From an uncultured SAR86 cluster bacterium (GTDB lineage Bacteria; Pseudomonadota; Gammaproteobacteria; Magnimaribacterales; D2472), in the NCBI GenBank assembly GCA_902528875.1, contig CABZTX010000004.1, positions 1-64,000 on the forward strand: a stretch of 64,000 nt of DNA, in the 5' to 3' direction. Positions 38,324-47,057 of the stretch are shown here, piece by piece (the first letter of the stretch is position 1; each line of letters begins with the position of its first letter). A program made the translations under genes and the position numbers. Below the pieces are notes generated by a model, which did not search any database, was not told the DNA's origin, and saw only the letters and a list, made by a program, of their open reading frames with translations.

Positions 38324-38977
38324 ATGAATATTAAATTTTCTTTGTTATTTCTATTACCTATTATTTTTTTTCACATTGCTGTTCAAGCTGATGATAATGA
38401 AGATATAAAAACTGATATTTTATTTTTAAAAATACAGGAGCTTGAGACAGAAATCGCAGAATTAAGGGATAGAGTTGAGTCTCAGAATTATTTAATTGAA
38501 AAATTAATCAATGAATCTTTAGAAGTCGCTGAAAATAACTCTTCAAACATTGATGACCTTAATTTAGGGTCAGATATTAAATTTAAAGGTATTGAAGATC
38601 CTAAAAGCGAAGACCAAATTTATAATGGAGCAATTACATCATTAGAAAATCAAGAATATGATAGAGCTTATAATCTTTTTAACTTTTTTATAAGTAATTT
38701 TGATAATCAAGAAAAAAAGCCATTAGCATATTTTTGGTTAGGTGAAATTTCTTTTATTAATGATGATCTAGAAAATGCAAATAAGTTTTATTTGGAGCTA
38801 ATAAATTCATTTCCAAATCATTATAGAGTTCCACTGTCACACAAGAAGATAGGCGACATCTACATGAAAAAAGGTGAAACTAATATGGCTTCAAATAAAT
38901 ATAATTTTGTTATTCGACAATATCCTAATAATACTGCATCTTCTTTAGCCTTGCAGATATTGAAAAATATGGAATAA
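38324..38977 (+). CDS. cpoB: Cell division coordinator CpoB (YbgF)
   Basis: Periplasmic protein of 217 aa: a signal peptide ending about residue 22, a short trimerising coiled coil (about 30-65), then TPR repeats (about 95-215) with the YNGAITSLENQEYDRAY and FWLGEISF patterns. CpoB links Tol-Pal function to peptidoglycan synthesis by PBP1B. It ends the tol-pal operon; queE and queC, which follow it in Pseudomonas, are absent and tRNA-Lys comes next. Confidence 0.9.
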   Translation: MNIKFSLLFLLPIIFFHIAVQADDNEDIKTDILFLKIQELETEIAELRDRVESQNYLIEKLINESLEVAENNSSNIDDLNLGSDIKFKGIEDPKSEDQIYNGAITSLENQEYDRAYNLFNFFISNFDNQEKKPLAYFWLGEISFINDDLENANKFYLELINSFPNHYRVPLSHKKIGDIYMKKGETNMASNKYNFVIRQYPNNTASSLALQILKNME

Positions 38978-39004
38978 TCACCATCTTTATTTATGTATTA
39001 CCCT

Positions 39005-39080
39005 GGGTCGCTAGCTCAGCTGGTAGAGCAGTTGGCTTTTAACCAATTGGTCACAGGTTCGAATCCTGTGCGACCCACCA
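39005..39080 (+). tRNA. tRNA-Lys (anticodon TTT)
   Basis: A 76-base cloverleaf with the acceptor GGGTCGC pairing with GCGACCC, a D-arm CTCAGCTGGTAGAG, the anticodon loop CTTTTAA with TTT at 39038-39040, a T-arm with GGTTCGAATCC, and an encoded CCA at 39078-39080. A tRNA-Lys after the tol-pal region is also seen in Pseudomonas. AT-rich DNA on both sides; no second tRNA follows. Confidence 0.98.
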
Positions 39081-39101
39081 TTTTTGGGGCATAATACTTT
39101 A

Positions 39102-40358
39102 ATGTTTTTCTTAAGAAATCTCTTTCTTAATTTAAGAACTTCCTTCACTGTTGATGCATTTAAAGGAGGTTTTTTGTTCTTTTTAGTTCTATCTTCTTGG
39201 TACATCTTGCGGCCTGTTAGAAATGAAATGGCTGTTTCAAATGTTAATGAACTTCCATATCTCTTAGGTGCTGGAGCGCTAACAATGTTGTTACTAAATC
39301 CATTGTATTCATGGATTGCAAGCAGAGCTAATCTAAAAAAAATTGTATTTTATTGCTACTCATTTTTTATAACTAATTTAATTTTCTTTATGTTGTCTTG
39401 GAGAGTTCTTGATCTAGGAAATTCAGTTTGGTTAGAGAGAGTTTTTTATGTTTGGAGTAACGTATTCGCATTCTTTATAGTATCAATTTTTTGGGTTGTA
39501 ATTATTAATTTATTCAGAGACTTTAAAACAAGAAATTTCTATGGAGTAATTATGGCTGGCGGATCTTTAGGAGCATTCTTCGGATCCTCAATAACCAAGG
39601 AAATGTCAGGATCTTTTAATGAGTTTGGTCTTGAGCTTTTTAGTATTTTTTCAGCTACATTTTTATTTTTAGCAATGATATTTGCAATTCAAATGATAAA
39701 CAAATCAAAGTCTCTTAATAAATTAGAGCTTAAAAATGTTGGTGGAGGAAGTCTTGATGCCATAGCTAACTCTATTAAGAAGAGCGAAATAAGAAACATC
39801 TCTTTATATGTTTGGATTTGGACTGGGCTTATGACTGTTCAATGGATTACTGCTGCTCATATAGTTGAATCGTGGTCACAAGATCCTCAAGAAAGAATAG
39901 AGTTTTTTTCTCTCATTGAGCAAATTATTTCTCCACTGACCTTTATATTTCAGATTTTTTTAACAAATATAATTATTAAGCATATTGGGATAAAAAATAT
40001 TTTGATGATGTATGGATTTATATTTATCTTAGCTTTCATGTCCTATGGATTTATTCCATCTATAACTGTTGTTGCAATTATTCAAATAATTCTTAGAGTA
40101 TTTGAGTATGCAATTAACAAACCAACAAGAGAGATAATTTTTAGTTCATTTAAAAAAGATGATAGATATAAATCATCAGTTTTCATTGACACTTTTATTT
40201 CTAGATTTGGTGACTTGACTGGAAGCAGCATAATTGAAATTGGGAAATTAACAACAGTTGCATTAAACATGCTCCCTCTATTTACTATTCCTATAGCTGC
40301 ATGTGTGTCTTTTTTAGGTATTAAAATTTCTAAACAGACTAAACTTAAAGGCCCCTAG
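39102..40358 (+). CDS. MFS-type transporter related to NTP/NDP exchange carriers
   Basis: Membrane protein of 418 aa with about 12 hydrophobic segments. SWYILRPVRNEMAVS in the first helix region is typical of bacterial proteins annotated as NTP/NDP-exchange (ATP:ADP antiporter-like) transporters, and AGGSLGAFFGSS lies in the middle. ATG 39102 is preferred over TTG 39084, which lies against the tRNA end. The substrate is not established; free-living bacteria also encode such proteins. It converges on bepA, overlapping by 14 bp. Confidence 0.7.
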   Translation: MFFLRNLFLNLRTSFTVDAFKGGFLFFLVLSSWYILRPVRNEMAVSNVNELPYLLGAGALTMLLLNPLYSWIASRANLKKIVFYCYSFFITNLIFFMLSWRVLDLGNSVWLERVFYVWSNVFAFFIVSIFWVVIINLFRDFKTRNFYGVIMAGGSLGAFFGSSITKEMSGSFNEFGLELFSIFSATFLFLAMIFAIQMINKSKSLNKLELKNVGGGSLDAIANSIKKSEIRNISLYVWIWTGLMTVQWITAAHIVESWSQDPQERIEFFSLIEQIISPLTFIFQIFLTNIIIKHIGIKNILMMYGFIFILAFMSYGFIPSITVVAIIQIILRVFEYAINKPTREIIFSSFKKDDRYKSSVFIDTFISRFGDLTGSSIIEIGKLTTVALNMLPLFTIPIAACVSFLGIKISKQTKLKGP

Positions 40359-41781
40359 ACGCATTTAGAATTTCTTTAATATCTACAATTTTCGTCATAA
40401 TCCTCTCAGATACTTGAAAGTTATTTTGTGTAAGTTGAAGCGCAAATTCTAATTGGTTTAGAGCTTTTTCATTTTGTCCTAAAAGTAGGAAATATTCAGC
40501 TCTACTTTGATGATACCCAACTATATTTTGTCCAGTTCTTTGAATTTCAGATAATAGTAACCATAGCTCAGGGTCTCTATTTTTTCTTATTAGCTGATCT
40601 CTAATTATTTCTTCCGCCTCAAATTTCTTATTAATTTGTAAAAGAATCTTTGATTTTGAAATAGATAATGGATAATTCCTAGGAGAAATTTCTAAAAATT
40701 TATTTACTAATTTTAGAGCATCATCATATCTGCTAGCAGCATTTAAAACATCAACTTTAGTATTATTTAAAACAAGATTTTTTGGATATTTAGCTATAAG
40801 CCTATCAAGAAGTTTGATGCTTTCTGTGTAGTTATTATTATTACTATGCGCAAGGGCTAATCCATAAAAATTAGAATCTGAAGGATTATTCTCTACTCTT
40901 GCTTTAAAGATTCTTATTGAGTTTGAGGGAATAGTTTCATAATAGACTTCAAGTCTTGACTTCATGAACGAAAATTCAAGACTATCTTTTTTAGTATTTT
41001 CACTTGAAATATTTTCCGCTGCATTAAATGCATCACTGATTCTTGATGATGACAAAGGATGAGTTAATAAGAATTCCGGGGGAAGATCTCCAGAAAGTCT
41101 TCTTAGATTATTCATATTTTCAAACATTTCGCCCATTGACTTTGGATCATATCCTGCATTTACAAGATTCATAAAACCAACTCTATCAGCTTCTTTTTCA
41201 AATAATCTGCTGTACCGTAAATTTTGTGATTGAAGGATAGCAGGACCAACTGCCATGGCATTTGGATTATTGCTTATTAGTGCAATCGCAATTGATGAGA
41301 CCATGACAAGGGTTGATGCAAGATTAGTATCCTTTGATTTAAGAACATTTCTTGCAAAGTGTCTTTGGCTTAGATGTGCAAGTTCGTGAGCTAAAACTGA
41401 AGAAAATTGTCCTTCATTATCTGAATTAAGGAACAATCCTCCATTGATACCTATAATTCCTCCAGGTGCAGCAAATGCATTTAGAGAATCATCATCAATA
41501 AGCAATATTGAAAAATATCTATCTTCAACTTGGCTGTATTCAGATAATCTATATATGAGATGCTCAGTATAATCAAAGATAATTGGATCTGATATCAAAG
41601 GCGCTTGAGAGTAGACTTGCTTAAGAAACATTTCACCAATTGCTTTTTCTTGAGCTGCTGAAACTGCTCCTGAAACTCTATCTCCCAGAATTGGTAATTT
41701 TGTGTTGTTTGCACCAGTCTCGTCTGATGAAGCAAGACCAGAAATAAAAATTATTAATATTATAAATATTTTTACTAACAT
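40345..41781 (-). CDS. bepA: M48 metalloprotease with TPR repeats, BepA-like
   Basis: Periplasmic zinc protease and chaperone for outer-membrane proteins such as LptD and BamA. It has 478 aa: a signal peptide (about residues 1-18), an M48 domain with LAHELAHLSQRH (HExxH) and a downstream EKEADRVGF (third zinc ligand), then TPR-like helices over the last roughly 200 residues. Both BamB and BamC occur in this window. It is followed on the other strand by perM after a 122-bp gap, an arrangement resembling Pseudomonas. Confidence 0.92.
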   Translation of the reverse strand: MLVKIFIILIIFISGLASSDETGANNTKLPILGDRVSGAVSAAQEKAIGEMFLKQVYSQAPLISDPIIFDYTEHLIYRLSEYSQVEDRYFSILLIDDDSLNAFAAPGGIIGINGGLFLNSDNEGQFSSVLAHELAHLSQRHFARNVLKSKDTNLASTLVMVSSIAIALISNNPNAMAVGPAILQSQNLRYSRLFEKEADRVGFMNLVNAGYDPKSMGEMFENMNNLRRLSGDLPPEFLLTHPLSSSRISDAFNAAENISSENTKKDSLEFSFMKSRLEVYYETIPSNSIRIFKARVENNPSDSNFYGLALAHSNNNNYTESIKLLDRLIAKYPKNLVLNNTKVDVLNAASRYDDALKLVNKFLEISPRNYPLSISKSKILLQINKKFEAEEIIRDQLIRKNRDPELWLLLSEIQRTGQNIVGYHQSRAEYFLLLGQNEKALNQLEFALQLTQNNFQVSERIMTKIVDIKEILNASRGL

Positions 41782-41903
41782 ATTAATCCAATTATAAGCT
41801 TAAATATTAGAACAAATTAATCAGAATAAGTTTAATCTTCTTTTTACAAAAATTGTCTAAAAATTCTTTTTTTTAACAAATCTTATATAATGTTGATCTT
41901 TAT

Positions 41904-42968
41904 ATGATAGAACATTTAAGCAATTTCTTTAAACGCATTTTTAGTAATGAGGAAACAGTCATTTTTGCTTTAATAATAATTTTTACGTTAATCATATTTA
42001 GTTTCTTTGCAGCTGTTCTTACTCCATTCATAGTAAGTATTATTGTTGCTTATTTATTGGTTGGTCTTCAGAAAAACATAGTTGCATTTGATCTCTCAGA
42101 ATCTACTGCAAATATAATATCTTTTTCAATTTTTATAGTTGTTGGCGCAGCAATGTTTACTTGGTTAATTCCTCTTCTTTACGTGCAACTCCAATCTTTT
42201 GTTCTAGACATACCAAGACTTTTTAATGATTTTCTAAACTTTGTGTCAACAATGCCCGCAGCGTTCCCCGAACTTGTTAATTCTGACCAAATTTCATTAT
42301 TTTTCCAAGCAGTTTCTTCTGAATTATCTTCTATCACTCAAAATATTGTAAAGTCTTCAATTGCTGGAATTCAAAGCACGATTACAGTTCTCTTATATGT
42401 TATTTTGTTTCCTATTCTCGTCTATTTTTTTCTTTTTGATCGAAAAAATATTATTGAAGGGTGTTTAAAAATAATACCTGGGAATAGAGAAATGTTATCT
42501 AAAGTATGGGTGGAGATGGATATTCAATTAAGTAACTATGTTCGAGGAAAAGTTCTTGAAATAATTATTGTTGCAATTGCTGCAGCAATATTATTTTTTT
42601 TATTTGATTTAAATTATGGTGCTCTACTCGCAGTATTAGTCGGTTTATCTGTTTTAATACCTTTTGTTGGAGCATTTTTGGTCACAATTCCAATTGTGAT
42701 AATTGGATTGTTGCAGTTCGGTTTGGGAACTCAGTTTTATTTATTGATAGGTTTATACATGCTTCTTCAATTCATAGACGGTAACTTGCTCGTACCTTTA
42801 ATTTTTTCTGAAGCAGTGAAGTTACATCCTATAATAATAATTCTTGCTGTATTTATATTTGGTAGTATGTTTGGATTCTGGGGAGTATTCTTTTCAATAC
42901 CACTTGCAACATTTATTAAAGCAGTTTGGAATGCGTGGCCAGGACTATCTTTTAAAAATGAAAAATAA
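41904..42968 (+). CDS. perM: AI-2E family permease PerM
   Basis: Polytopic inner-membrane protein of 354 aa from the AI-2E transporter/PerM family, with hydrophobic segments at both ends and the conserved C-terminal stretch FIDGNLLVPLIFSEAVKLHP, then FWGVFFSIPLATFIKAV. Substrates of the PerM branch are not established. A TATAAT (41886-41891) precedes the gene by 12 bases. It overlaps the isoaspartyl peptidase gene by 11 bp. Confidence 0.85.
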   Translation: MIEHLSNFFKRIFSNEETVIFALIIIFTLIIFSFFAAVLTPFIVSIIVAYLLVGLQKNIVAFDLSESTANIISFSIFIVVGAAMFTWLIPLLYVQLQSFVLDIPRLFNDFLNFVSTMPAAFPELVNSDQISLFFQAVSSELSSITQNIVKSSIAGIQSTITVLLYVILFPILVYFFLFDRKNIIEGCLKIIPGNREMLSKVWVEMDIQLSNYVRGKVLEIIIVAIAAAILFFLFDLNYGALLAVLVGLSVLIPFVGAFLVTIPIVIIGLLQFGLGTQFYLLIGLYMLLQFIDGNLLVPLIFSEAVKLHPIIIILAVFIFGSMFGFWGVFFSIPLATFIKAVWNAWPGLSFKNEK

Positions 42969-43914
42969 GCTATGCCTTTTAGTATTAGTTTCATTTAATA
43001 TAATGGCCAACGAAAATTTTGGAATAGCAGTCCATGGTGGTGCAGGTGTTTTATCAGGATTAAGTTCAGAACAACAAAAAATTATTGAACAACAAGTTTC
43101 TAAGACGCTTTTGTCAGCATATAAAATTCTTGAACAAGGCGGATCAAGCATTGATGCGGTTGAATTTGCTGTATCAGAATTTGAAGACTCTCCTTTGTTT
43201 AATGCTGGCAAGGGATCTGTATACAATGCTGACGAAGTCCAAGAAATGGATGCGTCAATAATGCATGGTAAGGATAGATCCGCTGGAGCAGTAGCTTCTG
43301 TTAAAAGAATTAAAAACCCTATAAAGCTCGCTAGAAAAATTTCAGAAAACACTGAACATGTTTTTTTAGTTGGAGATGGTGCAGAATCTTTTGCCGAGTT
43401 AATTGGCGAAACTATTGTAGATCCCAGTTACTTTTATTCTGAAAAAAACTTAATTCGGTTAAGAAAACAAAAAAATCTTGTTGCTAGTGAAACCAACATA
43501 AAAAATAAAATTGGGACAGTAGGTGCAGTTGCGCTTGATAGGATGGGAAATATTTCAGCTGGAACTTCTACAGGAGGTATGACTAATAAGATGCCTGGAA
43601 GAGTTGGTGATTCACCTATTATAGGTTCTGGTACCTGGGCACAAAACAATTTTTGTGGAGTTTCATCAACAGGCCATGGCGAATTTTTTATTAAATATCA
43701 AGTTGCTAAAGAAGTTTGCACAAGAATTGAATATTTAGGACAATCATTAGAGGATGCCTCCTCTAAAATAATCAGAGAACTCGATGATATTGGTGCTTCA
43801 GGAGGGTTAATTGCAATTGATAAGTTTGCAAATGTTGCTATGCCTTTTAATACGAAAGGGATGATAAGAGGCAGTTTAACCAACAAATCAGATATAAATG
43901 TAAAAATTTATTAA
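42958..43914 (+). CDS. Exported isoaspartyl peptidase / L-asparaginase (Ntn hydrolase)
   Basis: Plant-type asparaginase family protein of 318 aa. Starting at ATG 42958 gives a clear signal peptide (MKNK, hydrophobic core, IMA before NENFG), so it is probably periplasmic. IAVHGGAG opens the mature protein. Autocleavage is expected before Thr 187 in IGTVGAVALD, and GTSTGGMTNK follows. It would degrade isoaspartyl dipeptides or asparagine. E. coli IaaA is cytoplasmic or periplasmic depending on the report. It is inserted between perM and bcp; its stop codon shares TTAA with the convergent bcp stop. Confidence 0.9.
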   Translation: MKNKLCLLVLVSFNIMANENFGIAVHGGAGVLSGLSSEQQKIIEQQVSKTLLSAYKILEQGGSSIDAVEFAVSEFEDSPLFNAGKGSVYNADEVQEMDASIMHGKDRSAGAVASVKRIKNPIKLARKISENTEHVFLVGDGAESFAELIGETIVDPSYFYSEKNLIRLRKQKNLVASETNIKNKIGTVGAVALDRMGNISAGTSTGGMTNKMPGRVGDSPIIGSGTWAQNNFCGVSSTGHGEFFIKYQVAKEVCTRIEYLGQSLEDASSKIIRELDDIGASGGLIAIDKFANVAMPFNTKGMIRGSLTNKSDINVKIY

Positions 43915-44378
43915 AGTTCTTCTACAGAGCTAAGGACTTCGTCTACATGTCCTTTCACTTTCACAGACCTCCATTCTTTTACAACCATTCCTTTGTCATT
44001 AATTAGAAAAGTTGACCTATCCACGCCGATGTATTGTTTTCCATACATTGACTTCATTTTCATTACATCAAAAGCTTTGCACATCTTTTCATCTGGATCC
44101 GACAATAATTCAAAAGGAAAAGATTGTTTTTCTTTGAAATTATTATGTGATTTTACGCTATCTCTTGAAACACCAAGAATAGCAGTATTAAGTTTTTTAA
44201 ACTTTTTAAAATTATCTCTAAAATCTTGACCCTCTAAAGTGCAACCAGGAGTACTATCTTTTGGATAAAAATATACTACTAAATTTTTTCCAATAAAATC
44301 TGTATTTGATAACTTAATATCACCAGTGCAGTCGCCTGAAAATTTTGGACATTTTTTGCCAACAAGTTTTTTTTCCAT
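43911..44378 (-). CDS. bcp: Thioredoxin-dependent peroxiredoxin Bcp
   Basis: Peroxiredoxin of the Bcp/PrxQ class, 155 aa, reducing peroxides in the cytoplasm. The peroxidatic Cys is residue 46 in STPGCTLEG. The position five residues later, a resolving Cys in E. coli Bcp, is Gln here, so this is a 1-Cys form or uses another partner. The C-terminal GVDRSTFLI stretch is family-typical. It is divergent from dapA across a 62-bp gap with overlapping promoter-like elements. Confidence 0.93.
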   Translation of the reverse strand: MEKKLVGKKCPKFSGDCTGDIKLSNTDFIGKNLVVYFYPKDSTPGCTLEGQDFRDNFKKFKKLNTAILGVSRDSVKSHNNFKEKQSFPFELLSDPDEKMCKAFDVMKMKSMYGKQYIGVDRSTFLINDKGMVVKEWRSVKVKGHVDEVLSSVEEL

Positions 44379-44400
44379 TATTTTTCCTTACTTATAAATT

Positions 44401-44418
44401 TATACTATAGTGTATAGT
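44401..44418. promoter_or_regulatory. Palindrome with overlapping divergent -10 elements between bcp and dapA
   Basis: ACTATA-GTG-TATAGT (44404-44418) is a perfect 6-bp inverted repeat. TATACT (44401-44406) reads as a -10 toward dapA, and the complement of 44411-44416 reads TATACA as a -10 toward bcp. It could be a shared promoter with an operator, or simply two back-to-back -10 boxes. No regulator is identified. Confidence 0.4.
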
Positions 44419-44440
44419 CTTATTTTTACTTATTTATAGA

Positions 44441-45331
44441 ATGATGCAAGTCTTAAATGGAAGTTTAGTAGCTCTTATTACACCCATGTTAAAAAATGGA
44501 GAAGTAGACTTTATATCATTAGGAAAACTAATAGATTGGCATATTGATGAAGGTACAAATGGAATAGTGTCTGTTGGAACAACTGGCGAATCGGCAACAG
44601 TAAATGTAAACGAACATATTAAGATTATCGAGCATACAGTCAAACATGTGAATAAAAGAATACCTGTTATTGCCGGTACTGGGGCCAACTCTACTAGTGA
44701 AGCGATAGATCTTACTAAAGAAGCATCTGATCTTGGGGCAGACTTTTCTCTAATAGTTACTCCATATTATAATAAGCCAACTCAAAAAGGCTTAATTGAA
44801 CATTATTTTAAGCTAGCTGATTCAGCTGCTATACCTCAAATACTTTACAATGTGCCATCAAGAACTGCATGTGACTTATTGCCTTCAACTGTGAAAGTTC
44901 TGTCCGATCATGAAAATATCGTTGGAATCAAAGAAGCTGTAAATGAAAATGAAAGAATTAAAGAATTAATAGATATTGGTAAATCAAAACAGAATTTTAA
45001 AATTTTTTCTGGTGATGACCCTACATTTTTTGATTTTCTTAAAATGGGAGGTGATGGCGTTATTTCAGTTGCAGCAAATGTAATTCCAAGATCAATTTCT
45101 AGTATTTGCAGACATGTAAGTGAAAATAACATTAGCCAAGCAAAAAAGTTAAATGAAGATAACAATAATCTATATGAATTGCTATTTGTAGAATCAAATC
45201 CAATACCGGTTAAGTGGATCGCCTACAAAATGGGCTTAGTTGAAAACTCTATTAGGTTACCATTGACTATACTAGACGAACAATATCAAGAAAACATCAT
45301 TTCAGAAATGTTAAAATTAGAGATGATATGA
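44441..45331 (+). CDS. dapA: 4-hydroxy-tetrahydrodipicolinate synthase
   Basis: First committed enzyme of diaminopimelate and lysine synthesis, condensing pyruvate with aspartate semialdehyde. It has 296 aa. The Schiff-base Lys is residue 164 in VGIKEA, Tyr 136 is in LYNVPSRT, and the GTTGESAT loop is near the N-terminus. Two ATGs in tandem (44441 and 44444) are possible starts. It supplies diaminopimelate for MurE. dapA-bamC-purC is a gammaproteobacterial signature order; it overlaps bamC by 4 bp. Confidence 0.96.
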   Translation: MMQVLNGSLVALITPMLKNGEVDFISLGKLIDWHIDEGTNGIVSVGTTGESATVNVNEHIKIIEHTVKHVNKRIPVIAGTGANSTSEAIDLTKEASDLGADFSLIVTPYYNKPTQKGLIEHYFKLADSAAIPQILYNVPSRTACDLLPSTVKVLSDHENIVGIKEAVNENERIKELIDIGKSKQNFKIFSGDDPTFFDFLKMGGDGVISVAANVIPRSISSICRHVSENNISQAKKLNEDNNNLYELLFVESNPIPVKWIAYKMGLVENSIRLPLTILDEQYQENIISEMLKLEMI

Positions 45332-46311
45332 AAATATTTTTAGTATTTTTGTTTTTTTTACCCTCATGCTCATTTATAAATGGACCAGAAGGTTATTTCC
45401 CGGACAAAAAGAATGAATTTTTGAAAGATAAAATTGAAGAGGACATAGCTTTACCAAGCTCTTTATCAGAACCAAGCACTGAAAACCATTACCCAGTAAC
45501 TGATCTCGAGCCGATTGAGGAGAGTTTAGAAGTTCCTAAACCTAGACAAATTTTTGCTTCATCTGGAAATAGTTCTGTCCAACTCCGAAGACTTGGTGAA
45601 TTGATGTGGATTTATATTGAAACTTTGCCTTCTACCTCATGGCCAATTTCAAAAAACTACTGGGAAACCTCTGTTTATGATGTAACAAAAGCTGATCCTA
45701 ATTTAGGTGAAATTATTATTGATTTTGATCAAAATAATAATTTGCTAATGAAAGTTGAACATGGAATAAAGGAAGCATCTACAGAATTATTTCTATATCA
45801 AGTAAATAAAAAAAATCAGACTATTGAGAGTAATCCAGAATTCATTCAAGCTGAAATGGAAAAAATTGTAGAATATTTTGCTGAGTCTGTAAGTACATTC
45901 TCTGGAACGTCTTTAGCTGCACAAAATCTAAACGAAATGAAAAAAGCTAGTATTTTTACTGAGGATGGAAAGACGGTTATTGCATTAGATCTTACCTATG
46001 ATAGAGCATGGTCATCAGTTAATAAGGCATTAAATGAAGCAAACATTGTCACTAATGACAAAGACAGAAGCAGAGGTATTTTTTATGTAAGTTACGCCAA
46101 AGAAGAGGAGAGTCGTTTTTTTGGTTTATTTGGAAGAAACAATAAAGATAACGCTCTATCAAACGAACAAATTGCATTTGGTGAAGAATCACAGTTTGAA
46201 ATTTCAATATCTGAAGAAAATAATAAAACTTTTGTGAGAGCAGTTTCAAAAAGTGGTAATATTGAAGAGTCTGAACAGCTTTTATCAAAAATCAACGAGT
46301 CTTTAAGTTAA
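45328..46311 (+). CDS. bamC: Outer-membrane assembly lipoprotein BamC
   Basis: Lipoprotein of 327 aa in the BAM complex. It has a signal peptide with lipobox FLPSC (Cys 14), an extended N-terminal region including GPEGYFPDKKNEFL that resembles the BamD-binding segment, and two helix-grip domains (about residues 85-200 and 215-325). Its position between dapA and purC matches E. coli. BamC is largely confined to Gammaproteobacteria and related Betaproteobacteria, supporting the taxonomy. It overlaps dapA by 4 bp and purC by 1 bp. Confidence 0.9.
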   Translation: MKIFLVFLFFLPSCSFINGPEGYFPDKKNEFLKDKIEEDIALPSSLSEPSTENHYPVTDLEPIEESLEVPKPRQIFASSGNSSVQLRRLGELMWIYIETLPSTSWPISKNYWETSVYDVTKADPNLGEIIIDFDQNNNLLMKVEHGIKEASTELFLYQVNKKNQTIESNPEFIQAEMEKIVEYFAESVSTFSGTSLAAQNLNEMKKASIFTEDGKTVIALDLTYDRAWSSVNKALNEANIVTNDKDRSRGIFYVSYAKEEESRFFGLFGRNNKDNALSNEQIAFGEESQFEISISEENNKTFVRAVSKSGNIEESEQLLSKINESLS

Positions 46312-47027
46312 TGAATAAATTAAAAGAAATTACAAAAGGAAAAGCTAAATCAATGTTTACTACTGATAATAGTGAACACTTGGTAATGCATTTTAGTGAT
46401 GATACTTCTGCTTTTGATGGAAAGAAAAAAGAGGCACTTTTAGGAAAGGGAGCCGTCAATAATCAGTTCAATGCTTTCATTATGGAACATTTAGAAAATA
46501 ATGGAATTGAGACTCATATGGTTGAAATTATCGATAGCACTGATTCATTAGTTTATAAACTTGATATGTTTCCAATAGAATGCGTAATAAGAAATAGAGC
46601 AACTGGATCAATATGCAAGCGTTTAGGCACAGAAGATGGCTTAGTTCTCGAAAAACCATTATTTGAATTTTTTTTGAAGAATGACGAGCTTGGAGATCCA
46701 TTAATTAATGATGAACATATAATTTCATTTGGATGGGCAAAAAATGATCACATTACAAAAATGAAAGAAATTACATATAAGGTAAATGAAATTTTATCCA
46801 AATTGTTTATAGAATCTGGACTAATTTTAGTAGATTTTAAAGTTGAATTTGGTCTATATAAAAACAAAATACTACTTGCTGATGAGTTTACTCCAGATGG
46901 ATGTAGGCTTTGGGATTCCAAAACATTAAAAAAAATGGATAAGGATAGATTCAGACAAGGTCTTGGTGGAGTAGTGGAGTCTTATCATCAAGTAGCAGAA
47001 AGATTAGGTATGAAAATAGAAACTTGA
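46311..47027 (+). CDS. purC: SAICAR synthase
   Basis: Purine biosynthesis enzyme joining CAIR and aspartate. It has 238 aa with GKAKSMF near the start (family GKAK), FSDDTSAFDGKK, ECVIRNRATGSICKRLG, LVDFKVEFG and DEFTPDGCRLWD. It is the last gene of dapA-bamC-purC. Its stop codon (47025-47027) lies inside the IscR operator of the next operon, so the iscR promoter is embedded in the purC end. Confidence 0.96.
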   Translation: MNKLKEITKGKAKSMFTTDNSEHLVMHFSDDTSAFDGKKKEALLGKGAVNNQFNAFIMEHLENNGIETHMVEIIDSTDSLVYKLDMFPIECVIRNRATGSICKRLGTEDGLVLEKPLFEFFLKNDELGDPLINDEHIISFGWAKNDHITKMKEITYKVNEILSKLFIESGLILVDFKVEFGLYKNKILLADEFTPDGCRLWDSKTLKKMDKDRFRQGLGGVVESYHQVAERLGMKIET

Positions 47028-47044
47028 CTAAAATAGTCAGGTAT
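47020..47044 (+). promoter_or_regulatory. IscR type-1 binding site upstream of iscR
   Basis: The 25-base site fits the E. coli type-1 IscR consensus at 24 positions by eye: CTTGACT (47023-47029), AAAAT spacer (47030-47034), AGTCAGGTAT (47035-47044); only one base of the first ATA triplet differs. It ends 13 bases before the iscR GTG and overlaps the purC stop. This suggests that holo-IscR with its [2Fe-2S] cluster represses its own operon. Confidence 0.88.
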
Positions 47045-47057
47045 TTATAATTCATTC

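Noticed and set aside
39011-39205. Minus-strand open frame of 64 codons across tRNA-Lys
   Set aside because: It is the antisense of the tRNA (the translated SHRIRTCDQL pattern is a well-known tRNA-derived artefact) and runs into the transporter gene.
42945-43352. 135-codon antisense frame opposite the isoaspartyl peptidase gene
   Set aside because: Shadow of a conserved gene; low-complexity translation without family features.
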